Notes: generated by a model from the letters alone, not told the origin. Positions 11,959 to 23,665 are shown, counted from the stretch's first letter. The stretch: 64,000 nucleotides of DNA from Meconema thalassinum (GCA_946902985.2 OX336393.1:360512779-360576778), one strand, 5' to 3'. Made by a program: numbers and translations.

Positions 11959-13271
11959 TACAGTGTCCGCCAGAAAAATGTATACCTACACTCTTTGTCA
12001 GACGATATCGGGATATGAACATTGTCAACTATTATCATTGTTTCAAAAGGTTGTAGTATGGTCTTTCGCTCAACAGATGTCGGTACTTAAATCATGATAG
12101 TGGGAAAACGAAACGGCTGTAGCACGCTTGATTTTCGATCAGCGAAAGTACATTCTCAAGTGGTTTATCAGGTTTGGTAATGCCGTTGAAGTGCAACGTC
12201 AGTGGAGGAGGGAGTTTGAAACAGAACCCCCAACACGCCTAACAATTAAGCGCATTACTGGGAAGTAAGAGACGCATGGAACGATTTGTGATATTCACAA
12301 AGGAAGATCGGGAAGAACGCACACAGCTACGAGTCCTGCTTTGTCGGCTCACGTGTTGGAAATGTTTACTAATTCTCCACAGAAGTCTGCTACGCAATGT
12401 GCGCGGGAAGTGGGGATTAGCAGTACAAGTGTACGACGGATTTTGAAAACAGATAAGTGGAAAGTTTACATCCCACGATTACTGCATGCGCTTAATGAGG
12501 ATGATCCCGATCGTCGAAAACAATTTTTCGAATGGTATCAGCAAATGGTCACCCAATATGAACAATTTCTGAGGATGTTAGTGTGGTCTGATGAAGCCCG
12601 GTATAAACTTAATGGAACAGTGAATCGACTTGACTGTGTCTACTGTGCTCCGGAAAATCCGCATGGTCATGTGGACAAGGCGGTCAATCTACCAGGGGTT
12701 AATGTCTGGTGTGGACTGTCGTCGAGGGGCTTACTAGGACCCTTTCCTTTGATGGTACTGTCACTGGAGCAGTGTACTTGAAAATGTTACGCACATTAAA
12801 TTTACCAGCTGTACCTGCACTTTATGGAGCCGATGATGACGTCTTCTACCAACAGGACGGGTTGCCACCACACTACCATGTAGCAGTAAGAACTTTCCTG
12901 GATGACAATCTGCCGGGACATTGGATTGGACGAAGACGGCCCATTGAGTTCCTCCACGGTCGCCAGATCTTACCCCCATGGACTTTTACTTGTGGGGAAC
13001 TGTGAAAAATCAAGTCTCTCGACGTAAGCAGCGCACGCTGGAGGCCCTTCGCCAGGAGATTGCAGCGGCATGAGCAGCGGTCCCCATTCAAACATTGACG
13101 GACGTCATTGCAGTGACTGCTCGTCCTTCTGCTATGTGTCTGGCAGCCAACGGTGAACATTCTTAACATCTCATGTAACCATATGTTTAACTGAAGACAG
13201 TACTACATACGTAATCAAAATTTAAATGTAAAAGAAACACAAAATAAATAGTTTTTCTGGCGGACTCTGTA
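11959..13271 (+). mobile_element. Tc1/mariner-superfamily element (DDxD type), decayed
   Basis: Inverted ends CAGTGTCCGCCAGAAAAA (11961 onward) and TTTTTCTGGCGGACTCTG (to 13269) are each bordered by TA (11959-11960, 13270-13271). The 1.3-kb length is normal for the superfamily. The single transposase gene is broken. Confidence 0.9.
12130..13166 (+). pseudogene. Tc1/mariner transposase, frameshifted and stopped
   Basis: The N-terminus contains RFGNAVEVQRQWRREFETEP, then a stop after RITGK. The frame continues with [34 protein letters not shown] and [20 protein letters not shown]. The first catalytic Asp lies in [10 protein letters not shown] (about 12580-12610). The second lies in FYQQDGLPPHY (about 12844-12876), after a frame change near 12730. 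The third lies in PDLTPMDFYLWG (about 12964-12999), after another frame change. All three Asp codons are visible, but at least one stop and two frame changes separate them, so the gene is dead. Confidence 0.85.
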
Positions 13272-13385
13272 TATGAAAATTAAACATGGCGACCATCCGA
13301 AATATTTGGACGGTTCTCAATATTACGTATCTATTAAAACAATCAAATTGAAATCGTGTATGTTGATAGAGTAAATTAAGGTACA

Positions 13386-14808
13386 CTAGGACTGAGTGTT
13401 TAGGCAAAAATGACAAAATAACTGTTTTTTTTGTTTTTCCCATATATAGATGCGTATATCTTATGGACCCCTGTGGATCATTTCAGTAAAACAGTTTTCA
13501 TGCACAGCCATTTTTAAAGGCTCAGCGACATTTTTAAATCTCCTCTGCGTAAAAAGAAGATGGAAGGCAAATCATAGAAAGTAGGCTATATTTTTAACTA
13601 GAAATCCTAGAAAGCCATAGGTTAACTCAAACGAAAGGTCTCCATGCTCTTTATCTCTACAACAAAACATTGTATTTTTCACATTTTTTCCACAAAAGTT
13701 TCATTGGGTGAGACAAACTGGTTAATAGCCTATAGCACGCAATTTTATAAAAATGCTTTTACCTCCAAACAATGTTTTTAGGTAATCAAAATGCTCCATG
13801 TGAATGAGGTATTCACCAATTTTACTAAACAAATCATTGGATATTCAGAAACACATGTGTTGCAAGATAACATTGCAATATCTCCAGCCACTTTGTAAAT
13901 TACAGACCAAAAATATAAAAAATAACTATGAAAAATTTTCAGAATTCATAAAACATGACGGCACATAAAGAAAAAAAGAATCTGGCAGCATATATGTATC
14001 ACTTTCCTGAAATGTCTCAATGTTATAATATTTAGAATAGTTTTATGTATATGTAATGAAAATATCAAGCGTTTTACACAATTGCTAATGCGCGTGGAGC
14101 ATTTTGATCACACGGTATATTTTAATAATATAATTAGTAAAAAAATCAATTACATTTCATCCAATTATTTTCAAATTTGGTATGTGACTTAGTGTTACTA
14201 TTCTAAGTAGCAGTTTAAATTTCAACTCATTCTGATTACATGTAAGTAGGATATGCGAAATAAGGCTATTTATTTATTCACGGATCTAATTGTTTTTGGA
14301 TCTGATGATGCTCGCTTGACGAGCGAAATATGTCATACTACAGTTCTTTCATTGTCTGTAGCCCTTAACAAATATAGGCTGTATATTTCATCACATGTAA
14401 TATTTCTTTTTCGCATTTCGTAGTAGTTGGGATAATTATGTGCTGACCGCCTGAAGAGTTGCAGTATCAATTGTCAATAAGGCAAACTGAAAATTGGCTT
14501 CAAAGCTCTCTATAGATAGAGGATACACAAAACGTTGTCCGCATCCGCCCCGCAACTGCACGACTTTTTTCCGCATTCCCACGTTTTTCTGAATCTACTG
14601 GCATTGCAATAATATGTTTAATTAGATAAAGTATAAATTACTAAAGTAACACCTTTAGACATTTGACTGGAAAAGTCGTTCCCTTTGGCTTTGTGTGTCA
14701 CGTGCTATGTTTAAAATGAATGTTATACAGCCAGAATCGCAACCCTTTCCAGTTCGGAGTGTTAATGCATAATGACATAATTTGAATGAGAATAGCTTAA
14801 ATCATCTT
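13386..14808. other. No gene seen; one hammerhead-like motif
   Basis: AT-rich stretch. Near 14301-14330, GATCTGATGATGCTCG, CTTGACGAGC and GAAA resemble the core of the motif at 24200-24250 but without a matching outer stem. Otherwise I see nothing. Confidence 0.45.
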
Positions 14809-14856
14809 ACATTTGTCATGAAAATAGCATAACGGAAAAATATGATATGTCATGAC

Positions 14857-15654
14857 TAGGGCTCGGATTTTTAGGTAAATAAATACTTTTTACGTAAATA
14901 CATATTTTAAGCATTTTTTTCTAAAAATATATAAATTTCTGCTTTTCACTTATTAGCACATAAAAAGACATAATATTTAAATATTTTTAAATCACTATGC
15001 TAGATCTTTCAGTTTATTGCATTTTTGTTCTGTGTTACTTCAAACTGTGAGCTATTTAATCGTCATGCAGAGCGTATGTCAACTTGCAAATGTGCTATTC
15101 TTAACTTGTCGCCCCGTGCCACTCACTGTGGAAGCCGGGGATTTCTTTGTCCATAACCATATTGCACCGCGTGCTAGACCCCCCTACCTAGAACCAGTGT
15201 CACTCACATGCAGTTAATTCCTTGTACTGCCAAGCGTAGGGCATTTCTACGATTTTTTTTTTCATTATTTTTTAGCGTATGGCTTTTAGTGCTAGGAGTG
15301 TCCAAGGACATGTTCGGCTTGCCAGTTTTGGTAGCTGCTTCGAGACGGACACCCAATGGATGAGCTACAAGTACCGTTGGGAAGGAAAGTTGGAATTGAA
15401 GGTCGAGGAGTTGGAAGGTAGCGGCTGTGGCCTATAGTTAGGGACCAACCCCGGCATTTGCCTGGAAGGAAGATGGAAAACCACAGAAGACCATCTTCAA
15501 GGTTGCCGGCGGAGGGATTCGAACCTTCTCGCCTCCCGGATGTGAGCGACTACCAGCAGTCATGTCGTAACGACCACGGCTAACTCACTCGGTACATTTG
15601 TCATGAAAATAGCATAACGGAAAAATATAATACGTCATAAACATCCGGGTCCTA
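14857..15654. mobile_element. hAT-like short element, second copy, with nested SINE
   Basis: The ends TAGGGCTCGGATTTTTAG (14857) and AAACATCCGGGTCCTA (to 15654) are related to those at 7571/9787. The 8-bp flanks do not match. A 45-bp segment is present just outside the left end (14809-14853) and again just inside the right end (15594-15638), which complicates the boundary. Confidence 0.5.
15252..15593 (-). mobile_element. tRNA-derived SINE, family S5
   Basis: On the minus strand the head reads TTAGCCGTGGTCGTTACGAC, with a box B region GGTTCGAATCCC (plus strand about 15515). The tail GAACATGTCCTTGGACACTC and AAGCCATACGCTAAAA is shared with family S2. An A-run closes the element. Confidence 0.7.
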
Positions 15655-16798
15655 ATAATATTAAACAAGTTCGATTGTATTCTTAAAACTATCGGCAAAA
15701 TTTCTCCAAACATTATCCGCAGCTTATCCACTATCCGCACAGCCAGGCAAACTATATCCACATGGCGAAAAATTTTGCGGGTATCCGCGGGTTTATCCAC
15801 GCAGGGCTTTATCTATAGATTAATATTTTCCATTACATATCCGAGAATCGAAACCGAGTTGTCTGAACTACATCTTCCACACTAGATCACGTAGAGTAGC
15901 GCATACAATGTAATTGTTGGGAACATACAGAGTTACACGGGAAGGTAATACACCCCAGGCGAGGTTTGTAACACGATCTTGGAGCACGTGCGGAGAACTC
16001 CTGGACTTGTGGTGAGTTTGTGGTGCCAACGCTGGACACGTGGCAGCTATCAAGAGGGCGTATCTCTTGTGACCTGTCCCCAGAATCCCTGGCCACATAT
16101 GAGCCCCTACTCCTAAGTAATAGCACTTGTCTACAAATTCTGATAACCACATGGATTTTATCTATCAGTTGGTCAACATAAAGTTGAACAGTATGTCTGG
16201 GTGGGGGCACAATATGTGTGTACATACCTATAGTACCCATTAGTTATTATTTACTCGAGTCAAAAGCATCAGACTATTAAACATTCAAAAATACATAGAT
16301 ATGTCTGTCTGTTAGGTAGTCAGCCCGAAGGCTGTTGGATCCTCAAAAGCACCGCCGTTACGTTATGTGAGTAGATACCCACAAAAACCCAAGGCAGTGC
16401 TATATTGAGGCGTTCTAGGCAAGAAGAGGAGTGAGGTAGTTTGCCATTGCTTTTCTCACTGAGTCAGAACAGTAGTCCTAACCCTATGAGTAGAACCTTT
16501 CACAGCATTCACAGGCACTGACTGTGCCCCGAATGCCATTACTAAGCACCACCCATACCTCAGTAGCTTCCATATAATCACAGCCATGAGTGAGACTGAG
16601 ACATCGGTGAAAAGCCACCTTTTACTCTAGCCTGTGCCAACTGACAAATGCAAATGTACTGTATTCATCAAGAGATGGCAAACAACATAGATATGTGCAT
16701 AAACATAATAAGAATAACACAATTACTATTTGAAATTGAAAGTAATATTACATTAAATAATGTTAAATGAAGTACGTAAACAAAACAAAGATGACAGT
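15655..16798. other. No recognised gene
   Basis: Two overlapping minus-strand frames of about 100 codons at 15868-16240 have no recognisable motif and I do not count them as genes. The stretch 16300-16690 reads like a dispersed repeat (GTCAGCCCGAAGGCTGTTGG, GAGTGAGGTAGTTTGCCATT), but no second copy lies in this window. Confidence 0.45.
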
Positions 16799-17738
16799 CT
16801 AAGCAACTTTAGCCCAGTATTTGGCAATTTCTATGGCTTCAGATCTTGCGGACATCAGATCACCGATGGTGCACTGGTGTAGGTGGTCCGTAGTTTGTTG
16901 AGTCCCGCATTCGCAGAGGGTTGATGATGTGGAAAAACCCCATTTCCTCAAGTTGTATTTTGACCTTGCAACCCCTGTTCTAAGCCTGTTCAGAGTTTTC
17001 CACACTGGCTATTCTTCAGTGAAACCAGCAGCTAGATGTTCCGATGGTGTCATCCAATGGTTCAGATCTCATCTTCCACACAGATAACCGGGAATTTATC
17101 CGTTGGTCAATGTTAACTGTTGTCCTCATGAAACTTTCCCTGGACTTCAGTCTTGGAGGAGGAGGATGATGATTATGTAGGTGATGTTTATCGGAGGTAG
17201 ATGCCTTATAGCTTTCTCTGTATGCAGCTACTTCGCGCCTGATGTCTGGAGGGGAACCAGCTAAGTAGTGGAGCTTATCCCGCCGTGTAGGTTTCAGACA
17301 TCCGATGATGAGTCTGCAAGACTCATTTAGGGCGATATCAACTTGTTTAGCATGTGTAGAATTATGCCTCACTGGGCTAGCATATTCACCTGCCGCGTAA
17401 CACAAAGATAAAGCTGTAGTTTTGATTGTTTTTGCTGCTGCACCCCAGGATGATCCAGTGACTTTGCGCAATATGTTGTTCCTTGCAGATACTTTTTGTT
17501 TCACGTTCAGACAGTGCCGTTTAAAAGTCAGCGTGCGGTCAAGAGTAACGCCAAGATATTTAGGCAGGAAATTGTGTTCTAACTGCACTCCTCTCCAGGT
17601 CACTTGTAGTTTCCTGGAGGCCTGTCTGTTCTTTAGGTGGAATGCACGCGCTTGTGTTTTGCCAGGATTTGGTTTTAACTGGTTCTTGCGGTAGTATAGG
17701 TCCAGCTCTTCCAAAGCAGCGTTGAGATTAAACTCCAC
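16799..17738 (-). pseudogene. Non-LTR retrotransposon, 3' half of reverse transcriptase gene
   Basis: The minus-strand frame from 17738 contains LKPNPGKTQARAFHLKNRQ, then PKYLGVTLDRTLTFKRHC and ALSLCYAAGEYASPVR. This is the post-palm region of Jockey/CR1-like LINEs. A frame change near 17010 leads to WKTLNRLRTGVARSKYNLRK and a C..C...H..C-type knuckle (CECGTQQTTDHLHQC). The catalytic palm lies beyond the 5' truncation, so the copy is inactive. The exact clade is uncertain. Confidence 0.75.
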
Positions 17739-17966
17739 CTATTCAAAAGAATGCACTAATTACATGCGTTCGGGCGTCCCCTTGGGCAACGGTAAAACCG
17801 GCTGATTCTTTCAATACAAAAGCATCATCTGAAATAGTACCCATTTGGAGGATACGAAGAATCAACTTTGGCTATTGTCCATTGTATTCAATTTCCATTG
17901 TTTCCAAATTTCCTTCATCCGTCTAGAGTGACGATCTTTCTCCTCTTGACTCCTCTTTCTTGAGAG

Positions 17967-17995
17967 TTGTTTGTTTGTTTGTTTGTTTGTTTGTT

Positions 17996-18050
<55 letters not shown>
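17967..18050. repeat. TTTG/TTTC microsatellite
   Basis: About six TTTG units pass directly into about fourteen TTTC units. Confidence 0.9.
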
Positions 18051-18051
<1 letters not shown>

Positions 18052-18064
18052 GAAATTCTGCCTT

Positions 18065-18475
18065 TTGAATGGCTTCTCTCAAGAGTGATCTGTTTGCTAT
18101 TGTGTCTATCTAAATTCTGGCGTTTGTCAAACCTTTTACAATTTCAATGAACCATGTGGGTTTGGATTTGTACCTATTCAGCAAGTTGAAGATCTGTTCT
18201 GTTAGTCTACTATTTTCCATTCTATAAATGTGCCCGAAAAACTGTAATCTTCTCTTTTGCATTATATCAGTTAATTTTTTACATCTCAAATATAACTCTC
18301 TATTTGGTCGTAACCTATATTCTGCGTTATTATTTCGTTTCGCTCCTAGCATTTTTCTCAGAATTCATCCTTTAGTTTCTTTAATTTGCCTAAATCATCA
18401 AACTTTGTTAATTTAAGTGTTTCTGCCGCATACAGATTTTCAGGTCTGACCACATGAATTTTTTGTAATCAATAT
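18065..18475 (-). pseudogene. RTE-like LINE C-terminal fragment
   Basis: The minus strand gives PENLYAAETLKLTKFDDL, a stop, then QKRRLQFFGHIYRMENSRLT. The GHIYRM phrase and its neighbours closely resemble the fragment at 34466 onward (LLGHIYRMDVNRLT), so both derive from one LINE family. Only the tail of the protein is present. Confidence 0.7.
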
Positions 18476-18477
18476 TA

Positions 18478-18600
18478 AATAATGGGTAATTTAGTTGGCT
18501 GCGACAACGTGGTCATGTAGCCCCGTGTACTTTGGGTGTGTGTAGAATCTGTCTGATAACCGGTGTTAATTGTGATGGCTGTATTAGTGTGTGTATCTGT
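18478..18600 (+). repeat. Repeat Y, split by element A2
   Basis: CGACAACGTGGTCATGTAGC through GTATTAGTGTGTG matches 46459-46553. The match resumes at 23798 (AAATTCAAGTAAGGACTG) after A2, exactly where the intact copy at 46556 continues. The class is unknown. Confidence 0.7.
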
Positions 18601-18775
18601 TTTTAGCCTACTTTCGATTTTTGCAAAAAATGAAAGTAGACTTATGAGATCAACACAGGGCGAAAAAAGTGTGTCTGTCTGTGTGTGTGTATGTGTGTGT
18701 GTGAGTCTGTGTGTGTGTGTGTCTGTGTGTGTGTGCGTGTGTGAGTGTGTGTACTCTGAATGTCTGTCCCCCCCC

Positions 18776-20618
18776 TATCAATTCGAACACGGTGAATGCG
18801 AATTGAACGAAATTTGGTACAAAGGTAGCACTAGCAAAGGACACCTCAGTGTCATGTTTTATATCGCCGCCATCTTGACGGAAACGTAATGGCGGCCACA
18901 CAAATGTTCAAAGCTTAAATCAAATTACGACTAACCTAATCATCCGATCTCTACCAAATTTTGCAACGACATACCTTTATGGGGGGAGCATCCTTTGACT
19001 AAACCAATAGGTCATCAGCGTAATAATTTGCGGATGGCGGCCATCTTTGTGTGAAAATCGATTCACCCTATTAATTCGAACACGGTGCAACCGAATGGAA
19101 CGAAATTTGGTACAGAGGTAGTACTAACAAAAGGCACCTCAGTGTCATGTTTTATATCGCCGCCATCTTGACGGAAACGTAATGGCGGCCACACAAATGT
19201 TCAAAGCTTAAATCAAATTACGATTAACCTAATCATCCGATCTCTACCAAATTTTGCAACAACATACCTTTACGGGGGGAGCATCCTTTGACCAAAACAA
19301 TAGGTCATCAGCGTAATAGTTTGCGGATGGCGGCCATCTTTGTGTGAAAATCGATTCCCCCCATTAATTCGAACACGGTGCAACCGAATGGAACGAAATT
19401 TGGTACAGAGGTAGTACTAACAAAAGGCACCTCAGTGTCATGTTTTATATCGCCGCCATCTTGACGGAAACGTAATGGCGGCCACACAAATGTTCAAAGC
19501 TTAAATCAAATTACGATTAACCTAATCATCCGATCTCTACCAAATTTTGCAACTACATACCTTTATGGAGGGAGCATCCTTTGACCAATCTAATAGGTCA
19601 TTCACCTGATAGTTTGCGGATGGCGGCCATCTTTATGTCAAAATTGATTCCCCCTATTAATTCGAACACGGTGGAACCGAATGGAACGAAATTTGGTACA
19701 GAGGTAGCACTAGCAAAGGGCACCTCAGTGTCATGTTTTATATCGCCGCCATCTTGACTGAAACGTAATGGCGGCCACACGAATGTTCAAAGCTTAAATC
19801 AAATTACGATTAACCTAGTCATCCGATCTCTACCAAATTTTGCAACTACATACCTTTATGGAGGGAGCATCCTTTGACCAATCTAATAGGTCATTCACCT
19901 AATAGTTTGCGGATGGAGGCCATCTTTATGTCAAAATTGATTCCCCCTATTAATTCGAACACGGTGGAACCGAATGGAACGAAATTTGGTACAGAGGAAG
20001 TACTAGCAAAGGGCACCTCAGTGTCATGTTTTATATCGCCGCCATCTTGACTGAAACGTAATGGCGGCCACACGAATGTTCAAAGCTTAAATCAAATTAC
20101 GATTAACCTAATCATCCGATCTCTACCAAATTTTGCAACTACATACCTTTATGGAGGGAGCATCCTTTTACCAATCTAATAGGTCATTCGCCTAATAGTT
20201 TGAGGATGGCGGCCATCTTTGTGTCAGAATCGATTCCCCCTATTAATTCAAACACGCTGAAACCAAATGGAACGAAATTTGGTATAGAGGTAGCACTAGC
20301 AAAGGGCACCTCAGTGTCATGTTTTATATCACCGCTATCTTGATTGAAACGTAATCGCGGCCACCCAAATGTTAAAAGCTAAAATGTAATTAGGACCAAC
20401 CTAATAATCTAGTCTCTACCTAATTTTGCAACACCATATCTTTATGTGGGAAACATATTCTGACCAAACTGCAAGAACATCAGCCCAATAGTTTGCAGAT
20501 GGTGGCCAAGTATGTGTGCAAATCGATTCCCCCTATCAATTCAAACACGGTGAAACCGAATTGAACGAAATTTGGTACAGAGGTAGCACTAGCAAAGGGC
20601 ACCTCATATTCATGTTTA
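18776..20618 (+). repeat. Tandem array of 293-bp units (about 6.3 copies)
   Basis: The landmark GAACACGGTG or its variant recurs at 18785, 19078, 19371, 19664, 19957, 20250 and 20543: every step is exactly 293 bp. Each complete unit carries ATTTGGTACAGAGGTAG, GCACCTCAGTGTCATGTTTT, GCCGCCATCTTGAC and the near-palindrome GATGGCGGCCATC. There is no coding function. Confidence 0.95.
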
Positions 20619-23600
20619 ATATCCCATTAAAGACCTTTATGTGTATCCCAAGAAAACCTATGATGAGTCCAAAGACAAATGTTAGTGAAGTTGGCAACTG
20701 CGGGATCACACCTCAAAGGAATGATGTCGGGCCCGGCAGGAGAGGAAATGGGGCCTCTCAGGTCGTTATCCGGAGAAATCCCTATTTTAAAATTGGAACA
20801 TGGAATGTTCGAACTATGTTACAAGCTGGGAAACTAGAGAACTTGAAAAGAGAAATAGACCGACATAAATTAGATATTTTAGGATTAGCTGAAACACGTT
20901 GGAGAGAAGAAGGAGAGTTCACAAGCGGAGACTACAAAGTCTTGCACTCCGGAAGTGAGAATGGTCAAGGCGGTGTAGGTTTGGTACTAAATGCTAACTC
21001 TTCAAGAGCCCTACTGGATGTTGAAGCTATTGGAAACAGAATTATCATAGCACGTTTTCTGGCAACACCCGTAAATTTAGTTGTGGTGCAGGTATATATG
21101 CCTACGTCCAGCAGTGATGATGATGAGGTTGAAGAAATGTATGAGAAGCTGGAAGAATTAATGCGTAAGACAAAGGCTAGCGAGAACATTATTATAATGG
21201 GAGACTGGAATGCAGTGATTGGTGAGGGAAAAGAAGGATTTGCAGTAGGAGGGTATGGTCTTGGTAGAAGAAATTCACGTGGTCAACGTCTTCTCGAATT
21301 CTGTGAACAAGAGAGGTTCGTTATAAGTAACACTTGGTTTACCTCACCAAAGAGGCGGAGATATACTTGGAAAAAGCCAGGTGATGATCAACGTTACCAG
21401 ATTGACTATATTCTTGTCAAGGAAAGATACAAAAATCAAGTGAAGAAATCCATGGCATATCCGGGCGCTGACATCTGTTCTGATCATTCTCTACTAGTAA
21501 TGAGTACGGAACTGAAATTTAAACGCAGGATTCAGGGAAAACCAACAAAGAAGTGGAATCTTGAAGCATTTAAAAGCGAGCGGACTAAAAAGCAATATCA
21601 GGAAGCCACTGATGACAACATATCATCATATGCAAACAACTCACAAACTGTTGATCATTTATGGTCAATAGCCAAACTCTCCATCGAAAAGGCTGCTGAA
21701 GACTATGTGGGATTTGTGGAAAGAGTGAATCGCAAACCATGGATCACACAGGACATTCTCTTAAAGATGGATGAAAGAAGAAAATTTAAAAACGACTCTT
21801 CAGAAGTAGGCAGAAATAACTACCGAATGCTAAAGAACCAGATTGATCGACTCTGTCGGGAGAAGAAAATGGAGTGGTGGCAGTCAAAATGCGAAGAGAT
21901 CGAATTTCTGCAAAAACAAGGAAGAACAGATTTAGCCTACCGAAAGATCAGGGAAACTACTAAGAAACAAAAAGGATTCCGCACTAGACAGTTCCGTGAT
22001 ACACATGGGAATCCTATATCAGACCTGAATTACAAGAAGGAACACTGGAGGATGTATGTTGAAGATCTATACGCAGAACCAATTCCATACCTTTTGCCAA
22101 CACGTGGCGAGGAAGACAGGCCAATTGCAGAAGATAGAATTATTAGATCAGAGTTCGATGAAGCTCTAAAATCAATATCCATGGGTAAAACACCAGGTAT
22201 TGACAATGTTCCTGCCGAACTAATCAAGAATAGTGGGGATAGTACTCTTGAATGGATATTCAAATTGGTAGCAAGAATTTTCGAAGAAGGTAAATGGCCT
22301 CAGGAGTTTTACACCAGCATCATCATTCCAATTCCAAAGAAGACTGTACCAGTTGAATGTAGTGACTATCGGACCATTAGTCTCATCCCTCATGCATCAA
22401 AGATACTTCTGCAGATTTTAAGGAAAAGGATGGAAATATACATCGAACAGTATCTAGACAACTCTCAATTTGGCTTTCGAAAGAATATGTCTACACGTGA
22501 TGCTATCGGGTCCTTGCGATGTCTTGGAGAAAGGATGTTAAGTGTAAACAGAAACCTTTACGTGTGCTTTGTGGACTTTGAAAAAGCATTTGATAAAGTC
22601 AGCTGGCACAAGCTGTTTCCTCTTCTGAATCAAATAGGCTGTCCCCATCGATTAATCAGATTAATATTTGATCTGTATATAAATCAAACTGCTGTTGTTC
22701 GGCTTGGAAATGACGTATCAGAACCCGCTAAGATCCGCAAAGGTGTGCGACAAGGGTGTTTGCTGTCCCCTGGACTGTTCAATGCCTTCGCTGAAGCTAT
22801 AACTAAGTGGGCTTTTAAAGGTTCTAATATGGGAGTGAAAGTTGGTGGAAGACTTATCCAGAATATTAAATTTGCTGATGATCTGGCATTACTTGCAGTA
22901 AATCCGCATACATTAACAAACATGTTGCAATGTTTAAATGATACAGCTACAGAATATGGAATGAAAATCAATTTTAAGAAGACCAAGATTCTGGTGATAA
23001 GTAAGTATCAACACGAACTAAATATTACCATAAATAAAGAACCAGTACAACAGGTCAATCGTTTTAAATACCTTGGCCAGATCTTCACAGAAGACCTACG
23101 ATGTGAAGTTGAAATCAGGAGCCGTATAGCCATGGCCAAGCAGGCATTCCGTGAAAAGCATTCTCTAATTTGTCAACGCTCGATGTCCCTCAGCCTTAGA
23201 AAACAACTGGTTAAGACCTACATATGGCCAGTTGCAATGTACTGCAGTGAGACCTGGTCAATGAATAGAGGTGACATTAAACGACTAGAAGCGTTTGAGA
23301 TGTGGTGTTGGCGCCGAATGGAAAAGATCAGCTGGGTAGAGAAAATGACCAACATAACGGTGCTGGATCGAATAAAGGAAAAACGGCAAATGATCCGCCA
23401 GATATATAGAAGGAGATCCACCTGGCTTGGCCACAGGTTACGACATGGTGGCCTGATGATCGACATTCTAGAAGGAAAAATACCCGGAAAACGCCCTCGC
23501 GGGAGGCCACGGAACACTTTCATGAGATCTTTCCTACATAGCTCTGGCCTACGAAATTATGAAATGGTCAAAAGGACAGCACAAGACCGAACAACGTGGA

Positions 23601-23665
23601 GAAGACTCATTGTAGGGGCAGACCAGTCGCTTGACTGAAAAACATGATGATGATGATGATATCCC
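20619..23665 (+). mobile_element. Near-full-length RTE-like LINE with 7-bp target duplication
   Basis: ATATCCC occurs at 20619-20625 and 23659-23665. The intact version of this site (TTTAATATCCCTATAGCAC) is seen in element A6 at about 40977. The LINE body is 20626-23658 and ends in a GAT repeat rather than poly(A), as is common for RTE-type LINEs. The 5' leader is only 13 nt. The intact frame and perfect duplication mark it as the youngest insertion in this nest. Confidence 0.9.
20639..23638 (+). CDS. LINE endonuclease-reverse transcriptase, intact
   Basis: A single uninterrupted frame of about 999 residues encodes the enzyme that nicks target DNA and copies the LINE RNA there. An apurinic-type endonuclease comes first: GTWNVRT (about residue 53), LAETRW, MGDWNAVIG (about 187), YQIDYILV and SDHS (281-284). 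The reverse transcriptase follows: KTPGIDNVPAELIK, FGFRKN, VDFEKAFDKVSW (about 645), VRQGCLLSPGLFNAF and the catalytic FADD (745-748). A C-terminal region has MWCWRRMEKISWVEKMTN, GHRLRHGG and GKRPRGRPR. The layout and length fit the RTE group. An in-frame upstream ATG at 20516 lies in the host repeat, so I place the start at 20639, the first ATG inside the LINE. 20660 or 20663 are possible. Confidence 0.9.
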   Translation: MCIPRKPMMSPKTNVSEVGNCGITPQRNDVGPGRRGNGASQVVIRRNPYFKIGTWNVRTMLQAGKLENLKREIDRHKLDILGLAETRWREEGEFTSGDYKVLHSGSENGQGGVGLVLNANSSRALLDVEAIGNRIIIARFLATPVNLVVVQVYMPTSSSDDDEVEEMYEKLEELMRKTKASENIIIMGDWNAVIGEGKEGFAVGGYGLGRRNSRGQRLLEFCEQERFVISNTWFTSPKRRRYTWKKPGDDQRYQIDYILVKERYKNQVKKSMAYPGADICSDHSLLVMSTELKFKRRIQGKPTKKWNLEAFKSERTKKQYQEATDDNISSYANNSQTVDHLWSIAKLSIEKAAEDYVGFVERVNRKPWITQDILLKMDERRKFKNDSSEVGRNNYRMLKNQIDRLCREKKMEWWQSKCEEIEFLQKQGRTDLAYRKIRETTKKQKGFRTRQFRDTHGNPISDLNYKKEHWRMYVEDLYAEPIPYLLPTRGEEDRPIAEDRIIRSEFDEALKSISMGKTPGIDNVPAELIKNSGDSTLEWIFKLVARIFEEGKWPQEFYTSIIIPIPKKTVPVECSDYRTISLIPHASKILLQILRKRMEIYIEQYLDNSQFGFRKNMSTRDAIGSLRCLGERMLSVNRNLYVCFVDFEKAFDKVSWHKLFPLLNQIGCPHRLIRLIFDLYINQTAVVRLGNDVSEPAKIRKGVRQGCLLSPGLFNAFAEAITKWAFKGSNMGVKVGGRLIQNIKFADDLALLAVNPHTLTNMLQCLNDTATEYGMKINFKKTKILVISKYQHELNITINKEPVQQVNRFKYLGQIFTEDLRCEVEIRSRIAMAKQAFREKHSLICQRSMSLSLRKQLVKTYIWPVAMYCSETWSMNRGDIKRLEAFEMWCWRRMEKISWVEKMTNITVLDRIKEKRQMIRQIYRRRSTWLGHRLRHGGLMIDILEGKIPGKRPRGRPRNTFMRSFLHSSGLRNYEMVKRTAQDRTTWRRLIVGADQSLD

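Larger units (their letters stand above)
11471..13385 (+). mobile_element. Family B relic interrupted by SINE S3 and a mariner element
   Basis: CCTAATCATGCGATTGAA at the left and CATGGCGACCATCCGAAATA at 13286 onward match the second half of family B (compare 9001-9170 and 52690-52880). The relic lacks both ends. S3 (11493-11893) and a DDxD element (11961-13269) are inserted in it, so it predates both. Confidence 0.6.

Noticed and set aside
15868..16240. Two overlapping minus-strand frames of about 94 and 117 codons
   Set aside because: No motif, no matching repeat and no start or splice context. The residues look like translated non-coding sequence.
18650..18901. Frames rich in Val-Cys or Thr-His repeats over the GT microsatellites (also 27195-27398, 36976-37263, 38387-38677)
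   Set aside because: They are translations of GT/CA simple repeats in the HINE-like elements, not genes.
20516..20638. Upstream ATG that would extend the LINE protein by 41 residues
   Set aside because: These codons lie in the host element A2 and its target duplication, outside the LINE boundary at 20626.
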